A stretch of 64,000 nt of DNA from Acidovorax sp. NB1 (GTDB lineage Bacteria > Pseudomonadota > Gammaproteobacteria > Burkholderiales > Burkholderiaceae_C). The stretch covers positions 310,001 through 374,000 of the forward strand of contig NZ_BJHU01000035.1 in assembly GCF_005405905.1 (NCBI RefSeq), given 5' to 3'. Numbering within the stretch: the stretch's first letter is position 1; each line of letters starts with the position of its first letter. The notes below the pieces were generated by a model. The model saw nothing but the letters and a program-made list of their open reading frames with translations. It was not told where the DNA came from and did no database searches. This document shows, one piece after another, positions 1-8,296 of the stretch. The position numbers and the translations under genes were made by a program.

Positions 1-1256
1 GAGGCCGTAGCGCGCCACTGCGGGGTGATGGCGTAGCCATAGGCCGCGCTGCCGGTGCTCTTGCCGCCAAACTCGCTGTCGGAATCGTGGCGCAGGTTGA
101 GCTGCACGGTTTGGCCTGCGGCGTTGTAGCCGTAGCCCAAGGCCAGCGCGTCTTGCGAACGCTTGGCGTCAATAGGCTTGTTTTCCAGGCGGTCTTCGCG
201 GCGCTCCAGGGCAGCGGTGACCAGGTGCGCGCCCTGGCGCCATTCGTTCTGGAAGTAGTAGCCGCGCAGGCGCGTGTCGCTCAGGTAGGGCGAGGGACGG
301 GTTTCGTATTCATCGCGCGAATCGGTGATGGAAAAGCGCGTCTTGTAGGCGGTGCTCCACTGCGCGTTCCAGTTCAGGCCCAGCGCATGCATGGTGTGCA
401 GGTTGCGGTCGTCCTTGTCCAGGCCGTTGTCATACCCGGCGTTGGCGTCGTTGACCATCAGCGTGCCCTCCAGCCGGTGCACAGCATCCAGCTGCAGGCC
501 CACGCGGGCGTGGCCCGACGTGTTGCGGTAGCCGTCGCGGTCAGGGTTCTGGGTGGTGACAGTGCGGGCGTTGAAGCCCTTGCTGTTTTCGCGGGACAGG
601 CCAAGCGCGTAGTCCAAGGTGCCGCTGGCGCCGCTGATGCCAGCCTCCAGCTTGGAGGTGCCATGGTTGCCCACACCCACGCCCACATAAGGCGCCGTGC
701 CGTTCTCACCGCGCTTGGTGAAAATCTGCACCACGCCCCCCATGGCGTCCGAGCCATACACGGCGCCCGCCGGGCCACGCAGCACTTCGATGCGGTCGAT
801 GAGGGAGAGCGGGATGCTCTCCCAGGGCGCGCCGCCCGTGGATTGCGAATCGATGCGCACGCCATCGATGTACACCGCCGTGAAGCGCGACTCTGCGCCA
901 CGCAGAAACACGCCGGTGGTCGTGCCGGGGCCGCCGTTACGCGAAAACTCCACACCCGGCAGGCGGGCGAGCAGGTCGGCCAGGCCGGTGGCGCCGCTGG
1001 TTTCGATGGTCTCGCGGTCCACGATGGAGACATCGGCAATCAGGTCGGTGAGCGGCTGCGGCGTGCGCGTGGCAGCCACCACGGTTTCGCCGAGCTGGGG
1101 CGCGCGCAGGTTCTGGGCCAGCAACTCGCCTGCGCCGGGCACGGTCTGGGCCAGGGCACTGCAGGCACTGCCAACCGCCAGGGCCACCAGCGCAAGACGT
1201 TGGGCGGGCACGCGCAGCGACGCCACAGGGCGCGCACGAAGGGTACGGATTTTCAT
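1..1256 (-). CDS. btuB: TonB-dependent vitamin B12 receptor BtuB, C-terminus outside window
   Basis: Outer-membrane cobalamin receptor; about 418 N-terminal residues are present and the rest of the barrel lies beyond the window edge. The start is the ATG opening MKIRTLRARP, followed by a hydrophobic signal peptide ending near ALAQ. A TonB-box-like stretch (ETVVAATRT) precedes a plug domain with LADLLARLPGVEFSRNGG and the plug signature IDRIEVLRGPAGAVYG; beta-barrel sequence follows. The family alone would allow a siderophore receptor, but the gene lies directly behind a cobalamin riboswitch, which makes B12 or a cobinamide the likely ligand. Expression should be repressed by adenosylcobalamin through that leader. 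Confidence in the receptor is high; the ligand rests on the riboswitch. Confidence 0.9.
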   Translation of the reverse strand, partial: MKIRTLRARPVASLRVPAQRLALVALAVGSACSALAQTVPGAGELLAQNLRAPQLGETVVAATRTPQPLTDLIADVSIVDRETIETSGATGLADLLARLPGVEFSRNGGPGTTTGVFLRGAESRFTAVYIDGVRIDSQSTGGAPWESIPLSLIDRIEVLRGPAGAVYGSDAMGGVVQIFTKRGENGTAPYVGVGVGNHGTSKLEAGISGASGTLDYALGLSRENSKGFNARTVTTQNPDRDGYRNTSGHARVGLQLDAVHRLEGTLMVNDANAGYDNGLDKDDRNLHTMHALGLNWNAQWSTAYKTRFSITDSRDEYETRPSPYLSDTRLRGYYFQNEWRQGAHLVTAALERREDRLENKPIDAKRSQDALALGYGYNAAGQTVQLNLRHDSDSEFGGKSTGSAAYGYAITPQWRATA

Positions 1257-1344
1257 GGGGATCAAGGTCAACAAACAACCCGGGGCCGGCCTCCCGCCAG
1301 CATGTGGGTGATACAGCCGCGCAGCGCTCCAAACGGGCGCACGC

Positions 1345-1557
1345 AGCCACCATGTTGGCCGGTATCCGGGCTGGCGGAGCACCCCCCAATGCCTTCCCAG
1401 ACGCTTGTTCAAGGCGCCCAGTGGCTTATGGATGGAGAGAGAATCAGGTGATTCGTCCGCTGACCGTTGCGGGGGCAGCGCAGGCTGGGCGCGCCATGTG
1501 TGGCGGCACCTCCCTGCTTCCCGTTGAACTGCGGCATGTGAACCACACCGCGAGCAC
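1345..1557 (-). promoter_or_regulatory. Cobalamin (AdoCbl) riboswitch upstream of btuB
   Basis: Read on the minus strand, the leader has the recognisable order of cobalamin-aptamer pieces: a GGTG start, AACGGGAAGCAGG-GAGGTG, the B12 box GCTGCCCCCGCAACGGT, then AGCCACTGG, GGGAAGGC, and a closing AGCCCGGATACCGGCC. It ends about 90 nt before the btuB start. This is a sequence-motif call; an Rfam covariance scan would settle the exact ends. Confidence 0.88.
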
Positions 1558-1612
1558 CAACAGTGGGATTTTACGACCGTTTACAACGCGCAACCCTACA
1601 ATCGCTGGCTGT

Positions 1613-1837
1613 ATGGCAACACCGTCCCCCACCGACCAGATCGCCGACCGCGTTGAACGCCTGCTGCTGCGCCACGCAGAACTGCAGCGCACCAACGCCT
1701 TGCTGGCGGATCAGGTGGCCGCCCTCACCCAGGAGCGGGATTCGCTCAAGTCGCGCCTGAGTGCAGCACGCGCCCGTGTGGATGCCCTGCTCGAACGCCT
1801 TCCCGCCGCCACTCCGCTCACGAAAGAAGCCGAATGA
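1613..1837 (+). CDS. ZapB-like small coiled-coil cell-division protein
   Basis: A 74-residue, mostly helical protein with a leucine/alanine heptad pattern from about residue 10 to 62 (ADRVERLLLRHAELQRTNAL onward), the fold of small coiled-coil proteins such as ZapB and the TIGR02449/DUF904 group. I start it at MATPSPT because upstream in-frame ATGs would run through the B12 riboswitch region. A TACAAT -10-like hexamer lies only 10 nt before this ATG and there is no clear ribosome site. Its stop codon overlaps the zapA start (ATGA), so the two are translationally coupled. Its role in stabilising the FtsZ ring is inferred from family and neighbour. Confidence 0.82.
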   Translation: MATPSPTDQIADRVERLLLRHAELQRTNALLADQVAALTQERDSLKSRLSAARARVDALLERLPAATPLTKEAE

Positions 1838-2202
1838 AGCAAATCGAGGTGCAGATCCTGCAGCAAAGCTACCTGCTGACCTGCCCCGAGGGCCGAGAAA
1901 GCCGCCTTCTGGATGCTGTGGAGCGTGTGGATACCGCGATGACACGCATCCGCGACGCCGGCAAGGTGCGCGCCCGTGAACGCATCGCCGTGCTGGCAGC
2001 CCTCAACCTGGCTTTCGAGATCGCAGACCGCGAAGCGGCCGACCTGGCGGCGGGTTCTGCAGCCAAAGCAGCACCCTCTGCACCGCCCGCATCAGGGTCG
2101 GGTCACCAGGAATCCCTGTTGCCCGACGACGAAAACCAACGCCTGCAGACGCTGGTGCAGCGCCTGGACCAGGCCCTGGGCGACGACGGCCGCCTGCTCT
2201 GA
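1834..2202 (+). CDS. zapA: Cell division protein ZapA
   Basis: A 122-residue ZapA-family protein that binds and bundles FtsZ at the division site. The N-terminal globular part (MKQIEVQILQQSYLLTCPEG, then RLLDAVERVDTAM) and the conserved RERIAVLAALNLAFE segment leading into a C-terminal coiled coil match the family. The region after residue 70 is Ala/Ser/Pro-rich and variable. It overlaps the preceding coiled-coil gene by 4 nt, and is followed by 6S RNA, an arrangement common in proteobacteria. Confidence 0.92.
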   Translation: MKQIEVQILQQSYLLTCPEGRESRLLDAVERVDTAMTRIRDAGKVRARERIAVLAALNLAFEIADREAADLAAGSAAKAAPSAPPASGSGHQESLLPDDENQRLQTLVQRLDQALGDDGRLL

Positions 2203-2340
2203 GGTCACCCTCCACCACCCCGGCAGACATACTTCACGCGAAGTACAGGCCGCGCCCGAGGTAGTCGGCCATGCTCCAGCAGACCTGCGGGCTTTTACTT
2301 CGCGGCGCCCTCTGCGCCTGCGGCAAGCGCCTACAATGGT

Positions 2341-2521
2341 GAGGTCTGCGAAGCCGCCGGGCTTTATATTTCCTTGAACCAATGCTCAACGAGCTCGGGC
2401 TTGGTACATCGCCCGGTGAGCGTGATCATCTCGCGTCAGATGAACCCAACGCTTGGCTGCCCTCGCCCACCTGAACCCCCGGTTCAGGATGAGAGTCCGG
2501 TGGTATTCGCAGACACCCTCT
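2341..2521 (+). ncRNA. ssrS: 6S RNA (ssrS)
   Basis: About 180 nt directly after zapA, the usual proteobacterial site. A -10 hexamer TACAAT at 2332-2337 precedes the 5' end. The terminal stem is visible: GGTCTGCGAA near the 5' end pairs with TTCGCAGACACC at the 3' end. The body holds the expected long, interrupted hairpin, including the pair CCTGAACC/GGTTCAGG. 6S RNA sequesters sigma-70 RNA polymerase in stationary phase. Ends are estimated to within a few bases. Confidence 0.85.
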
Positions 2522-2636
2522 TCTTCATGCCCCAGCCCATGCACACCGTCGCCGCCCCTCTGCGGGCAGGGCATTGCATCCCGGTCGCCGGACTCTGCTC
2601 CGCCCCCGTTCCTTTTTCCTTTCTTTTCATCGCGCC

Positions 2637-3452
2637 ATGCTGGACCCCCTCCTGATCATTGAACTCGGTGTGCTGGGCCTGGCCACCGGATTTCTGGCCG
2701 GCCTGCTCGGCATTGGTGGCGGCATGCTGCTGGTGCCGTTCCTGACCTACATCCTGGGCGCACAAAAGGTGGCGCCCGACCTGGCGGTCAAGATGGCGAT
2801 TGCCACATCGATGGCGACCATCATGTTCACATCGATCTCCAGCGTGCGAGCCCACCACAAGCGCGGCGCTGTGCGCTGGGACATCGTCAAGCGCCTGGCC
2901 CCCGGCATCGTGCTGGGTGGCTTTTTGGCAAGCCTCGGGGTGTTCGCGCTGCTCAAGGGGTCCTTCCTCGCCATCTTCTTCGCGCTGTTCGTGAGCTTCT
3001 CTGCCACGCAAATGTTCCTGGACAAGAAGCCCGCCCCTTCGCGCCAGATGCCCGGCGGCGCAGGCCAGGTGGCGGCCGGTGGCGTGATCGGATTTTTGTC
3101 AGGGCTGGTCGGCGCTGGCGGCGGTTTTGTGAGCGTGCCCTTCATGACCTGGTGCAACGTGCCTATCCACAACGCGGTGGCCACCAGTGCAGCACTGGGC
3201 TTTCCGATCGCGCTGGCCAATGTGGTCGGCTACGTGGTGGGCGGGCAGAACGTGGAGGGCCTGCCTGCTGCGTCCCTGGGTTATGTCTGGCTGCCTGCGC
3301 TTGCAGTGATCGCCACCTGCAGCGTGCTGACGGCCCCGCTGGGTGCCAAGGCCGCGCACAGCCTGCCCGTGAAACAGCTCAAGCGCGTTTTTGCCTCCCT
3401 GCTGTTTGGCCTCGCGGCCTACATGCTGTGGAAGGGCGTCGCAGCCCTCTGA
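2637..3452 (+). CDS. TauE/SafE family sulfite/anion permease
   Basis: A 271-residue polytopic inner-membrane protein with two repeated halves. Each begins with a glycine-rich helix typical of TauE/SafE (GLLGIGGGMLLVPFL near residue 22 and GLVGAGGGFVSVPFM near residue 160). About eight hydrophobic segments are visible. The family exports sulfite, sulfoacetate or related organosulfur anions; the substrate here cannot be read from sequence or context. The start MLDPLLIIE places the first membrane helix at the N-terminus. It is transcribed alone, about 115 nt after 6S RNA. Confidence 0.85.
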   Translation: MLDPLLIIELGVLGLATGFLAGLLGIGGGMLLVPFLTYILGAQKVAPDLAVKMAIATSMATIMFTSISSVRAHHKRGAVRWDIVKRLAPGIVLGGFLASLGVFALLKGSFLAIFFALFVSFSATQMFLDKKPAPSRQMPGGAGQVAAGGVIGFLSGLVGAGGGFVSVPFMTWCNVPIHNAVATSAALGFPIALANVVGYVVGGQNVEGLPAASLGYVWLPALAVIATCSVLTAPLGAKAAHSLPVKQLKRVFASLLFGLAAYMLWKGVAAL

Positions 3453-3532
3453 GGCTGACACGCTGACAGACTGAAAGAAGCCGCCGCCCTCTCTGGGCGC
3501 AGGCTCTACCGCACCGGTTGGGCGCCGGGGCC

Positions 3533-5977
3533 CTACGAAATGATGGGCCGGTGTTTGCCCTGCGCTTTTAGCGGCAGGGGCTCGCGCAGCATGGCGCGGA
3601 ACTTCTCTGCCGGCAGCCCGGGCGCGCACAGAAAGCCCTGGTAGTGTTCGCACAGCATCTGCTGCAACACGGCCTGCTGGGTTTCAGTCTCCACCCCCTC
3701 GGCCACCACCTCGATGTGCATGGCGCGGCCCATACTGATGATGGCACTCACGATGGCACGGTCGCCATCGTCATCGGGCAGGCCACGCACGAAGGACTGG
3801 TCGATCTTGAGCTTGTGGATGGGCAGTTTCTTGAGGTAGGCCAGGCTTGAGTAGCCCGTGCCGAAGTCATCGATGGCGAGGCCAATGCCTAGGTCAGCAA
3901 GCACCCGCAGCCGCTGCTCCATTTCCTGCGCATCTTGCAGCAGGATGGTTTCGGTCAATTCCAGTTCCAGCAAGGTCGGTGGGAGCTGGTGCACCGCGAG
4001 CAGGCGCGTGATCCGGTCCACAAAGTCAGGCTGGCGGAACTCCAGGGCCGACACGTTCACAGAAATCATGATCGGCATGCCGCTGTGCATCCACACCGAC
4101 GCTTCCCGCACGGCCTGCTCCATCACCCAGGCGCCCAGGGTCACGATGTAGCCCGACTCTTCGGCCAGTGGGATGAACACGCCAGGCGAGACCGCACCGA
4201 ACTCGGGGTCGGTCCAGCGGATCAACGCCTCGGCCCCGGTGATGCGCCCCGTGGCCATGTTGACCTGCGGCTGGTAGTGCACAGCCATGCGCTGCAGGCC
4301 CAGCGCCTGGCGCATGGCGTGCTCCATCTGCATGCGCGCGAGCAGGTTGGCGTTCATCTGCGGCTGGTAGAAGCCGTAGCTGCCGCGCCCCCGTTCCTTG
4401 ACGCGATACATCGCGGTATCAGACTGCTTGATCAGGTCGTCCAGTGTCGCCCCGTCCTGCGGATACAGCGCAATGCCAATGCTGCACTGGATGGAAAAAC
4501 CCATGCTGTCGAGCATGAAGGGTTTGAGCATGTCGTCCAGGATGCGGCGCGCCACGCTCTCGGCCACCGGCGCATCACCGCCATGCAGGTAGATGACAAA
4601 CTCATCGCCCCCAAGCCGGCACAGCATGTCGGTTTGCCGCAAACAGGTCTGCAGACGCTCGGCCACCAGCTGCAACACGCGGTCGCCAAAGGGATGGCCC
4701 AGAGAGTCGTTGATGATCTTGAAACGGTCCAGATCCAGGAAGAGGATCGCAAAACCGGTGTCGCTCTGGCGCGCCCCCTGGATGGCGGTATCCACCCGCT
4801 GGGACAACAGCAGCCGGTTGGGCAGGCCGGTGAGCACGTCGCTGTAGGCCAGCTCCTCGATGCGCTTCTGCGCTGCATGCTGCAGCGTGAGGTCGCGCAT
4901 GAAACCGATGCTCTGCACCAGCCGCCCTTCATCGTCGCGCAGCGCCACCCAGGACAGTTGCACAGCGCAATAGGCCCCGTTGTCGCGGGGCAGCCAAAGC
5001 TCTCCCTCCCAGAAACCGTCACGCGACCAGCCCTGCTGTACCCGCTCCATGAAGCCAGCGTCCGAGCCGCCACCAAACAGCGAGGCGGCCATGCAGCCCT
5101 CGAAGGCCTTGGCGGCAGGCCCCACCAGGCGCTCACAGCCCGGGTTCATGCGCATGATGCGGTGCTGGCTGTCGGCAATAAAAATGGCATCCAGGCTGGA
5201 CTCGAACACGCGGGCCGCCAGGCGCAGGCTGGCCTGGATTTCAGTCTGCCGGGTAATGTCGCGGTAAGAATAGACGCGCCCCACCGCCCGTCCCTGACGG
5301 AACTGCGGCACCGTGCGCATTTCCAGCACCATGCCGCTGCGCAATTGCAGGATGTCGGTGCTCTCCTGCATGGGCTCACGCTCAATGGCCGCCATGCGTT
5401 CGGCGTAGGCGCGGGCATCTGCCACCTGGCTGGCCATGAAAGCATAGACGGCCGCATCGTCGCGCTCCACCAGCAGGTGTCGCGGCAAGCCCCAGAGCTG
5501 CGCCAGCCTCTGGTTAAAAGCACGCACACTGCGGTCCAACCCGCAGACCAGCATGCCGTCGGCGGCGGAATCCAGCGTGGCGCGCAATTCGGACAACAAG
5601 GTTTCCAGCTCGTGCTCCGTCGCCTCCTGAGCACTGCGGTCCAGCATGGTCAGCATGAAGGCCGTGCGCCCGTCCTGCCCCCAAGGCACCCGCGTCACAT
5701 GCCGATCCACAGGCACCAGCAGGCCATTGGCACGCACCAGGCTGGTGTAGGAATGAATCCCCGCCGCAATCACTTCGGGAGGCTCTGCCCAGAAAGCCTG
5801 GTCCTGGGGAGTGGCAGCCAGTCCCAGCACGGGCTTGCCGACCATGTCGGCCACAGGCATGCCCACCAGCCGTTCTGCAGCAGCATTGGCATGCAGGATG
5901 AGATGGTGCGCCTCATCGACCAGCCAGACGGCTTCCTGCAGCCCGTCTAGCCAGCCATGCGATTGCGAGTCGGTCAC
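3533..5977 (-). CDS. PAS-PAS-PAS-GGDEF-EAL c-di-GMP cyclase/phosphodiesterase
   Basis: An 814-residue soluble signalling protein: three PAS-like sensor segments (about residues 12-110, 135-245, 255-370), then GGDEF (about 380-545) and EAL (about 555-800). The GGDEF site is intact (RLGGDEF) with an upstream RQTD that fits a product-inhibition I-site. The EAL domain keeps EALIRW, NVSALEF, LELTETILL, IDDFGTGYSSLAYL and AEGVET, so it should be catalytically competent. No membrane helix is seen, so the input is probably cytoplasmic. Its start overlaps the stop of the HD-GYP gene by 4 nt (ATGA). Which activity dominates cannot be told from sequence. Confidence 0.93.
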   Translation of the reverse strand: MTDSQSHGWLDGLQEAVWLVDEAHHLILHANAAAERLVGMPVADMVGKPVLGLAATPQDQAFWAEPPEVIAAGIHSYTSLVRANGLLVPVDRHVTRVPWGQDGRTAFMLTMLDRSAQEATEHELETLLSELRATLDSAADGMLVCGLDRSVRAFNQRLAQLWGLPRHLLVERDDAAVYAFMASQVADARAYAERMAAIEREPMQESTDILQLRSGMVLEMRTVPQFRQGRAVGRVYSYRDITRQTEIQASLRLAARVFESSLDAIFIADSQHRIMRMNPGCERLVGPAAKAFEGCMAASLFGGGSDAGFMERVQQGWSRDGFWEGELWLPRDNGAYCAVQLSWVALRDDEGRLVQSIGFMRDLTLQHAAQKRIEELAYSDVLTGLPNRLLLSQRVDTAIQGARQSDTGFAILFLDLDRFKIINDSLGHPFGDRVLQLVAERLQTCLRQTDMLCRLGGDEFVIYLHGGDAPVAESVARRILDDMLKPFMLDSMGFSIQCSIGIALYPQDGATLDDLIKQSDTAMYRVKERGRGSYGFYQPQMNANLLARMQMEHAMRQALGLQRMAVHYQPQVNMATGRITGAEALIRWTDPEFGAVSPGVFIPLAEESGYIVTLGAWVMEQAVREASVWMHSGMPIMISVNVSALEFRQPDFVDRITRLLAVHQLPPTLLELELTETILLQDAQEMEQRLRVLADLGIGLAIDDFGTGYSSLAYLKKLPIHKLKIDQSFVRGLPDDDGDRAIVSAIISMGRAMHIEVVAEGVETETQQAVLQQMLCEHYQGFLCAPGLPAEKFRAMLREPLPLKAQGKHRPIIS

Positions 5978-7275
5978 GTACCCGCCTCTTCGGGGCCGGG
6001 GCTGACCGCTCGCTCAAAAAAGTAACAAATGCGCTGCCGTGGCGAAAGATAGTCCAGGGCATCGCGAGGCAGCTGCGCTGGCTTGAGACTGCGGCGGATA
6101 CCCAGCTCCGGCACGGTTTCCAGGTCCAGGATAGGGGCCTCATCCTTGGGCACCCGGGAATCATGGACGATGACCTTGGGCCGCAAGGGACGTGACGAAT
6201 TCACCGAGGCCACAATCGCATAGCGGTCGTTGACCAGCTGGACGATGGAGCCGGGCGGATACACCCCCATCATGCGGATAAACGCGCCAAGCACCACGGA
6301 ATCAAACTTCGCCTTGAGTTGGGCAAAGATGACGGACAGCGCCTCGTGGGGCGTGAGGGCATCCACACCGATGGCAGGATTGCACATGCGGTCATACCGG
6401 TTTACAAGAGCGAGCACCTGGCTCGCCCGCCCCAGATCCACTCCAGTGAGCCGCTGCGGAAACCCGCTGCCATCGGCCATTTCGTGGTGACGGGCCACAG
6501 CCACCACCACAGCCTCAGGAAACCCCATGCGTTTGGCCATTGCCACAGACTCCGCCACATGGGTCTCATACCGTGAGCGCTCCATCAGGGGCATGGAAGG
6601 GGTAGGTTGCCGCAGGTTCGGCGGAAGTTTAAGCTTACCCAGGTCGTGGATCAGTGCAGCCCCCCCCAGGTCGTGCAACTCCTCGCTCTTCATGCCCAGC
6701 GCACGGCCCAGCAGGAGCGAAATGACCATCACGTTGATAGGGTGGAGGGCATTGCGCTCACCCACCCCCTCTGACAGCAAGCGGATCACCGAGTCTCCGT
6801 TTTCCAGCAACTCGGAAACGCAGCCGGACACCAGCACCACGCCCTTGTCGCGGGCTTGATCGGGGTGTTCGGACACCGCCCGCTCCATCGCCTGGTACTG
6901 CCGGGTGGCTTCGGCGAATCGCTGGTTGCAGGCAGCCAGCGCCTTGTTCTGGGCCTCCAGCAGCTGCCGCCGCCGCAAGGCCTCGGTATCCACCGCCGCC
7001 GGGACACCCGGGGCAGCATCCAGGCCGTTCGCTGGGGGTGCCACCATCTCCGGCACGCTCCAGGCTGCGGGCACCAGCTCCTTGAGCGCGGGATCACTCT
7101 TTTTGGGGAGATACCGCACCTCGGTCAACCCCAGTCCGCGCAAGGTCGCAATCTGCTCTGCCGACGCCACCCGGAAACTGCTGGTCGGAAAAGGATGATG
7201 CATCCAGCCCACATCGAGCTGGATGTACATGCCGACCCGCAGTTGGCTGATGTCGATGAGGATGGAAGAGTTCAC
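5974..7275 (-). CDS. HD-GYP domain c-di-GMP phosphodiesterase with DUF3391 N-domain
   Basis: A 433-residue protein. Residues 1-65 (ISQLRVGMYIQLDVGWMHHP) match the DUF3391 segment often placed before HD-GYP domains. The catalytic part has the HD pair in IHDLGKLKLP (His210-Asp211) and HHEMADGSGFP (263-273), so the signature is GFP where most members have GYP; the metal-binding residues are kept. HD-GYP proteins hydrolyse c-di-GMP to pGpG or GMP. It is first in a two-gene operon with the GGDEF-EAL protein, so making and degrading activities are co-expressed. Confidence 0.92.
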   Translation of the reverse strand: MNSSILIDISQLRVGMYIQLDVGWMHHPFPTSSFRVASAEQIATLRGLGLTEVRYLPKKSDPALKELVPAAWSVPEMVAPPANGLDAAPGVPAAVDTEALRRRQLLEAQNKALAACNQRFAEATRQYQAMERAVSEHPDQARDKGVVLVSGCVSELLENGDSVIRLLSEGVGERNALHPINVMVISLLLGRALGMKSEELHDLGGAALIHDLGKLKLPPNLRQPTPSMPLMERSRYETHVAESVAMAKRMGFPEAVVVAVARHHEMADGSGFPQRLTGVDLGRASQVLALVNRYDRMCNPAIGVDALTPHEALSVIFAQLKAKFDSVVLGAFIRMMGVYPPGSIVQLVNDRYAIVASVNSSRPLRPKVIVHDSRVPKDEAPILDLETVPELGIRRSLKPAQLPRDALDYLSPRQRICYFFERAVSPGPEEAGT

Positions 7276-7535
7276 TTCAGGCGCACGCGAAACATGGAGA
7301 CATCAATGCCACCAATAGTTACGCAGATTATCACCAGTTACGGAGGCTTGTCTAAGGAGCAGAACCCCATCGCTGCGATACGGCAACACTTGGTAGGCAT
7401 GTGTCCCCAAAGTGCGCAGAACCTGGCAGTTGTGCCCGAAAACAAGGCCAAGCATGTGTAGTGCTGGCCCACTCACGGCCATGCGACCACCCCACCCCCA
7501 ACCGCCCTCCTACAGTTGTCAGCCGACGGCAAGCA

Positions 7536-8291
7536 TCAGCGGCACCAGAGTGAAGGCTTGTAGATCAGGTCCATCCAGAGCGCCCAGGCTGCAACGGCAC
7601 AGAGCAAGCCCCCCGCGATCCGGGTGCCCCATTCGGCGCGGGCCAGATTCAGGCGGCGCCGGAGGCGGGTCCATGCCCACGGGCCGCCGACAAGCCAGAC
7701 ACCGCTGCCCACGCCAAAAAGCGCCATGCACAGCGCCCCTTCCAGGGGCCCGCCGCTCAACGCGGCCACCAGCAGCGCCGAGTACAGCAACCCGCAAGGC
7801 ATCAATGCCCAGAGCACACCCGCCACCAGCACACCACCCGGCGCACTCACCCAAGGTCGAACACGCCCCCAGACGGCCCGCCCGGCCTGTTCCACCCAGG
7901 CTGGCTGGCGCGACTGCACCATCATCATCAGGCCCCAGGCCATGACGGCCACATGCATCAGGGTCCACGCAGGACGCAAGGCCGTGGTCTGCTGCGTGAG
8001 CCAGGCCAGGCTGTCCATGGCCAGAGCAGCCAGGGCCCCGGCAGCGGCGTACCCCACCAGCCGCCCCCCATGAAATGCGACACCACGCAGGGCCACACCA
8101 CCACGCGGCGCCCAGTGCACGGCCTGCCCTACTGCAGCCTCTTGCTGCGTGCCGTCCCGTCCACCCGCTGCGGCGGCATGCTCCGCTCCCTGCCCGACCA
8201 GTGCACCACAGGGTGCGGCGCACATGGCCAAGCAATGGGACCCGCCTGCGAGCCCCATGAGCAAAGCCGTCCAGGCGACCGTTGCAAGCAT
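7536..8291 (-). CDS. TauE/SafE / DsbD_2-type membrane protein linked to hemN and cbb3 genes
   Basis: A 251-residue protein with about six membrane helices. The N-terminus has the family's Cys motif GGSHCLAMCAAPCGAL in the first helix, and an internal GVLWALMPCGLLYSAL repeats the pattern. Annotators call this family sulfite exporter TauE/SafE or cytochrome c biogenesis transmembrane protein; it is regularly found beside ccoGHIS/fixGHIS clusters and is suspected of a role in metal or thiol handling during cbb3 oxidase assembly. It starts 5 nt after the hemN stop, so it should share the FNR-controlled hemN promoter. Function is inferred from context. Confidence 0.83.
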   Translation of the reverse strand: MLATVAWTALLMGLAGGSHCLAMCAAPCGALVGQGAEHAAAAGGRDGTQQEAAVGQAVHWAPRGGVALRGVAFHGGRLVGYAAAGALAALAMDSLAWLTQQTTALRPAWTLMHVAVMAWGLMMMVQSRQPAWVEQAGRAVWGRVRPWVSAPGGVLVAGVLWALMPCGLLYSALLVAALSGGPLEGALCMALFGVGSGVWLVGGPWAWTRLRRRLNLARAEWGTRIAGGLLCAVAAWALWMDLIYKPSLWCR

Positions 8292-8296
8292 AGGAC

